A DNA stretch of 64,000 bases from CAYQJL01 sp964612295 (GTDB lineage: Bacteria > Eisenbacteria > RBG-16-71-46 > CAIMUX01 > WJJG01), in NCBI GenBank assembly GCA_964612295.1, contig CAZTDY010000011.1:1-64000 (forward strand), read 5' to 3'. Each line of letters begins with the position of its first letter. Position 1 is the stretch's first letter. The notes under the pieces are model-generated. The model was given only the letters and a program-made list of their open reading frames with translations. It made no database searches and was not told the DNA's origin. This document shows, one piece after another, positions 60,819-64,000 of this stretch. The translations under genes were made by a program, and so were the position numbers.

Positions 60819-62150
60819 TCAAGCACCCTTCCGAAAGGATGCCTTTGGAATCCTCATGTGATCACGATACTTCGCCACGGTTCGCCTCGAAATCTCGACT
60901 CCCTCGCGGCGCAATTCCTGGGTGACCTCCTCGTCGGTCAACGGATGTTCCGGCTGCTCACCTCCGATCAACTCTAGAATACGCTCTCGGATGTAGGCAG
61001 GGGAACGATCATTCCCCCACGCGGACTTCAGACCCTTCGAAAAAAAGAACCTCAAGGGGACCACGCCCCGATGGGTTTGAACGTACTTCCCCCGCACGGC
61101 GCGGGCAATGGTGGACTCATGCAATCCCATTCTATCGGCTATTTGACGATATCCCAACGGCTTGAGCCCCACAGCCCCCCGGCGGAAGAACCCGGACTGC
61201 TCCTCGATGATGATCCGCATCAGCCCGACCAGGGTCCGGCGGCGGGCGTCGATGCTTCCTAAGAGCCAACGGGCCTTGAGGAGACGCTCCCGGACGAAAC
61301 CCCGGGCCTCCTCATCCCCTCTCTTGATCAGGTCCGGGCCAGGCGGGCGATAGCGCAGGCGGGGCAACAGCTCGTCGGTGACAAAGACCTCCCAGTGCCC
61401 ATCGATCTCCTGAATGCGCAGATCGGGAAGGATGGCCGCCTGATTGGTCGCGCCGGCCTGGCGCAATGGACGCGGCCAGGCTCCTCGAATCGCGGCGGCC
61501 GCGGCGCGGACGTCCCCTTCGGTGGCGCGGAAACGATCGGCCAGTTTCTCGTATTGGCGCCGAGCCAGGGCCGGGAGCCCGTGGGTCACAAGGCGGCGAA
61601 CAAGGGGGTTGGCCTCCCCGGCTTCCTCCAGCTGCACGAGTAGACACTCGCGAAGGTCAAGCGCACCCAAGCCGGGCGGATCCAATCTCAAGATCACCTG
61701 CCTTACCGCTTCCACCAGTTTCCGCCCAACTCCCAGGCCCTCGGCCACCGAATGGACCGGCAAGCCGAGGTAGCCTCGCCCATCGAGACACCCAATCAAG
61801 TATTCGGCAATCTGGGCCCGTTTCTCTCCCGTGACCTGTTGTCGGAACTGGGTGAGCAGCTCCGCCTGCCACCGTACCGGCGCCGCTACGGGCCGATTCA
61901 CTGTCCGGAGTCTCTCCCGGCCCCAGGGGGAGACCGGAACATCATCGGGAAAGGGGTCCCCCTCCTCGGTGAGGGGCAGCTCAAACGTGGCCGACTCCTC
62001 CTCGAGAAACGGGTTGTTTTCCAGGACCGCTCTCAGTTCGGTGACCAGCTCGGCCACCGGAGCCTGCAGAATGCGCAGCGACTGCTGCATCCGGGGCGTG
62101 AGAATCAGCTGATTGCGCTGGGTGAGTTCCAGACCGGCATAGATGTCCAT
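60819..62150 (-). CDS. rpoN: RNA polymerase sigma-54 factor
   Basis: 443 residues. The Gln/Leu-rich region I (LILTPRMQQSLRILQ) binds activators. The core-binding domain follows, then the helix-turn-helix (YRQIADRMGLHESTIARAVRGKYVQTH reads as a promoter -12 contact), and the RpoN box SRRTVAKYRDHMRIPKASFR ends the protein and reads the -24 element. Region II is not extended. It should serve the sigma-54 promoter at 16771-16786. It lies 50 bp after lptB. Confidence 0.96.
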   Translation of the reverse strand: MDIYAGLELTQRNQLILTPRMQQSLRILQAPVAELVTELRAVLENNPFLEEESATFELPLTEEGDPFPDDVPVSPWGRERLRTVNRPVAAPVRWQAELLTQFRQQVTGEKRAQIAEYLIGCLDGRGYLGLPVHSVAEGLGVGRKLVEAVRQVILRLDPPGLGALDLRECLLVQLEEAGEANPLVRRLVTHGLPALARRQYEKLADRFRATEGDVRAAAAAIRGAWPRPLRQAGATNQAAILPDLRIQEIDGHWEVFVTDELLPRLRYRPPGPDLIKRGDEEARGFVRERLLKARWLLGSIDARRRTLVGLMRIIIEEQSGFFRRGAVGLKPLGYRQIADRMGLHESTIARAVRGKYVQTHRGVVPLRFFFSKGLKSAWGNDRSPAYIRERILELIGGEQPEHPLTDEEVTQELRREGVEISRRTVAKYRDHMRIPKASFRKGA

Positions 62151-62200
62151 GGATCATGGGACCCTCCGGTGCGTGGGTCGCGTGTGCCCGTGCGCGCGGG

Positions 62201-62989
62201 CTAAAGACGGAAATTCTTCCCGAGGTAGATCTCCCGCGCCTCGGGATTCTCGGCCAGCTCGGCGGCCTGACCCTCGATCCGGATCTGGCCCTCATACATC
62301 AGGTAGACCCGATCGGTGGCCATCAGCGTCTCGCGAACGCTGTGATCGGTGATCAGGATCCCCAGACCGCGGGCTTTCAGTCTCAGGATGTTCTCCTGGA
62401 TCTCCGAGACCGCGATGGGGTCGATCCCCACGAAGGGTTCATCCAGTAGCATGAAGGAGGGTTCGGTTACCAGGGCCCGGGTGATCTCGACGCGGCGTCT
62501 CTCCCCACCCGAGAGGTTGAAACCCCGCCGGTCGGCGATGTGGGTGATGTCGAGTTCGCCCAGAAGCCGCGAACAGCGCTCATCGCGCTCTTCGTTCGAG
62601 ATCGGCAGCGTCTCGAGCACCGCCATGACGTTGTCACGGACCGTCATGCGCCGGAAAATGCTCGGCTCCTGTGACAGGTAGCCGATGCCCAGACGGGCAC
62701 GCTGATGCATGGGCAGGCTGGTGATGTCCTCACCGTTCAAGAGGATTTGGCCCTCACTCGGCTTGAGAAGACCCGTGATCATGTAAAAGGTAGTCGTCTT
62801 GCCGGCGCCGTTGGGGCCCAGGAGCCCCACGACCTCCCCTTGACGCACGGTTATGCTGACGCCACCCACTACCCGGAACTTGCCGTAATAGCGGACCAGA
62901 TCCCGCGTTTCCAGAAGCTGCGGGGAAGGGTTGTCCGCCGATTCAAGGGTGCTCGCACTCTCTCGGGCGGGCTCAGGGCTCGAGCTCAT
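62201..62989 (-). CDS. lptB: LPS export ABC transporter ATPase LptB
   Basis: 262 residues. Walker A is GPNGAGKTTTFYM; the Q-loop is in YLSQEPSIFRRMTV, the signature is LSGGERRRVEI and Walker B is MLLDEPFVGIDP, then the switch His in ITDHSVRET. The sequence between signature and Walker B is diagnostic of LptB. It powers LptFG extraction of lipopolysaccharide. The start is ATG 62989 with GGAGAAGG upstream; it overlaps lptC by 17 bp, and no lptA lies between them. Confidence 0.96.
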   Translation of the reverse strand: MSSSPEPARESASTLESADNPSPQLLETRDLVRYYGKFRVVGGVSITVRQGEVVGLLGPNGAGKTTTFYMITGLLKPSEGQILLNGEDITSLPMHQRARLGIGYLSQEPSIFRRMTVRDNVMAVLETLPISNEERDERCSRLLGELDITHIADRRGFNLSGGERRRVEITRALVTEPSFMLLDEPFVGIDPIAVSEIQENILRLKARGLGILITDHSVRETLMATDRVYLMYEGQIRIEGQAAELAENPEAREIYLGKNFRL

Positions 62990-63539
62990 CCAGACCTTCT
63001 CCCCCGTCGTGAAATTCCCCATTGACGTGCGAGTGGATCGTGTAGGCCTTGAGGCCTGGATCGCTCTCGATGCCCACGCCTTCGATCACCGTGTCGCCAT
63101 CCGTCAATCGCACATAGTGATTGGAGACCACCTTGCCCCGTTCGTTGTCCCAACGGAGCTGCTCGGTCTCGAGGGTTTGCCCCTCCCGCGTCTCGATCAA
63201 AACGGAACCCTGGGCGACCAGATTCCGCGTCTCCCGATCCACCTGCCCCTCCTCGGCGGTGAGCCAGGAACGGAGGGTGTCCCCCGTGGCGTTATAGAAG
63301 TCCACGTGCACGCCGGTGAGCAGCGTCTCGTCCCGCTCGCCGAAGTGCTGCGCCGAATCGGCCCGGAGCACCCATCTGAGCCGCCCACCCTCGGTCTCCC
63401 TGAGCAGGAGTTGCTCGAAGGTCTGCAGAGGTTGCTCACCTTCCGAGGAGGACACCGGCTTCTCCGATTCCCCCGAGCAACCGAGGGCGATCACCAAGAC
63501 CGCCGCCGCTGCCAACCTACGTAGCCAAAGACGTGCCAA
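62973..63539 (-). CDS. lptC: LptC-like lipopolysaccharide export protein, lipoprotein form
   Basis: 188 residues. The signal LAAAAVLVIALGC has a lipobox, so the protein may be lipidated, whereas E. coli LptC has an uncleaved membrane helix. The remainder has the LptC/OstA strand pattern (RLRWVLRADSAQHFGERDE, NLVAQGSVLIETREGQTLE, KVVSNHYVRLTDGDTVIEG). It links LptB2FG to the periplasmic bridge. The gene overlaps lptB. The later strand repeats also resemble LptA, so it may take part of LptA's role. Confidence 0.8.
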   Translation of the reverse strand: MARLWLRRLAAAAVLVIALGCSGESEKPVSSSEGEQPLQTFEQLLLRETEGGRLRWVLRADSAQHFGERDETLLTGVHVDFYNATGDTLRSWLTAEEGQVDRETRNLVAQGSVLIETREGQTLETEQLRWDNERGKVVSNHYVRLTDGDTVIEGVGIESDPGLKAYTIHSHVNGEFHDGGEGLDELEP

Positions 63540-63660
63540 AACCTGCGTTCTCCTCGTGCGCCTCTCTTCCGGCCATGCTCCTCAAGATGATACCGCTGCG
63601 GCCTGAGGACGGTTTCAAAGGTGTTGCCCTTGTCTTCCCCGCCCCGCTCGCAATCGAGAC

Positions 63661-64000
63661 CTATTCGTCCCACCGGGGGTGGATCCACACCCACTGGTCG
63701 GGCTGCTCGAGAATCAACTCCCCCAGCCGTTCGTTGCAGAGCCTCGTGTTCTCCTCTTCCAGCTGCCTGATGACCTCGCGAGATGCGTCCTTTGCCGCCC
63801 GCTGGATCGGGATCTCCGCCCCCGCCCGATGGACGTGCCGCCCATCCGGCCCCAGGTAGGCCACGAGCGGCACGACCGCGGCCCCGGTGCGCATCGCGAG
63901 CCGCGCGGGACTCAAGGGGGTCCAGGCCGGCTGTCCCAGGAATGGAACGCGGACCGAATCGACCCGGGTCTTCTGATCGGTCAGAATCCCGACCAGCCCC
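63661..64000 (-). CDS. LpxL/HtrB-type lipid A acyltransferase, partial (5' end outside window)
   Basis: The C-terminal 113 codons of a lysophospholipid acyltransferase-family gene whose start lies beyond the window edge. The frame shows GLVGILTDQKTRVDSVRVPF, PLSPARLAMRTGAAVVPLV, then an RLGELILEQPDQWVWIHPRW end, all typical of LpxL/LpxM enzymes that add secondary acyl chains to lipid A. It is followed by lptC after 121 bp in which I see no other feature. Confidence 0.85.
   Translation of the reverse strand, partial: GLVGILTDQKTRVDSVRVPFLGQPAWTPLSPARLAMRTGAAVVPLVAYLGPDGRHVHRAGAEIPIQRAAKDASREVIRQLEEENTRLCNERLGELILEQPDQWVWIHPRWDE

Overview
The window is about 64 kb of GC-rich, gene-dense bacterial chromosome from a Gram-negative organism. 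Evidence for two membranes includes lipopolysaccharide transport (lptB, lptC), a partial LpxL-type acyltransferase, lapA/lapB, lolA, bamD, a TonB-dependent receptor and several predicted outer-membrane barrels. A PorV-type protein, a secreted protein with a FlgD/type-IX-like C-terminal domain, a GWxTD-domain protein and a cmk-plsC fusion together resemble the FCB superphylum and its deep relatives (Candidatus Eisenbacteria, Krumholzibacteriota, Latescibacterota, Gemmatimonadota). No rRNA gene is present, so this placement is an inference. There is no insertion sequence, prophage, integrase or CRISPR array. Fifty of the 52 protein genes and the single tRNA lie on the minus strand, and no gap exceeds about 225 bp.

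Layout in plus-strand order. 0-15 kb holds a PAP2-M23 fusion, pgeF (+), a small lipoprotein, mutS, a SPOR protein, lapB-lapA, rpsA, cmk-plsC, rluB and scpB-scpA. A sigma-70-like promoter precedes rpsA, lapA and scpA, and a terminator follows rpsA. 15-23 kb holds yjbQ (+) and then an envelope module: a PrcB-like lipoprotein behind a near-consensus sigma-54 promoter, a barrel protein, a periplasmic coiled-coil protein, an NtrC-type regulator and its histidine kinase. An AcuC-type deacetylase and tRNA-Leu(GAG) follow. 23-26 kb is secG, tpiA, pgk. 25.8-36.5 kb is a surface cluster: GWxTD protein, PorV-like protein, large secreted protein, TonB-dependent receptor, barrel protein and a haem-binding-type lipoprotein.

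36.5-49.5 kb is housekeeping: phosphomannomutase/phosphoglucomutase, prfB (with a programmed +1 frameshift), coaE, polA, nadD, bamD, an unknown acidic protein, rimO, lolA, ftsK. 49.7-64 kb is metK, a sugar nucleotidyltransferase, and a mannose-family PTS set (EI, HPr, fused EIIC-EIID, EIIB, EIIA, HPr kinase) with a GH57 glucanotransferase inside it, then hpf, rpoN, lptB, lptC and the start-truncated lpxL-like gene.

The least conventional parts are: the sigma-54/two-component envelope module (15.7-21.8 kb), where rpoN, an NtrC activator and a matching promoter occur in one window; the surface cluster (25.8-36.5 kb), which carries a perfect 22-bp inverted repeat inside one coding sequence; the PAP2-M23 fusion with a buried lipobox; and a leader ahead of pgeF that can form two competing folds. 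All functional statements rest on reading motifs and context by eye. No database search was run.
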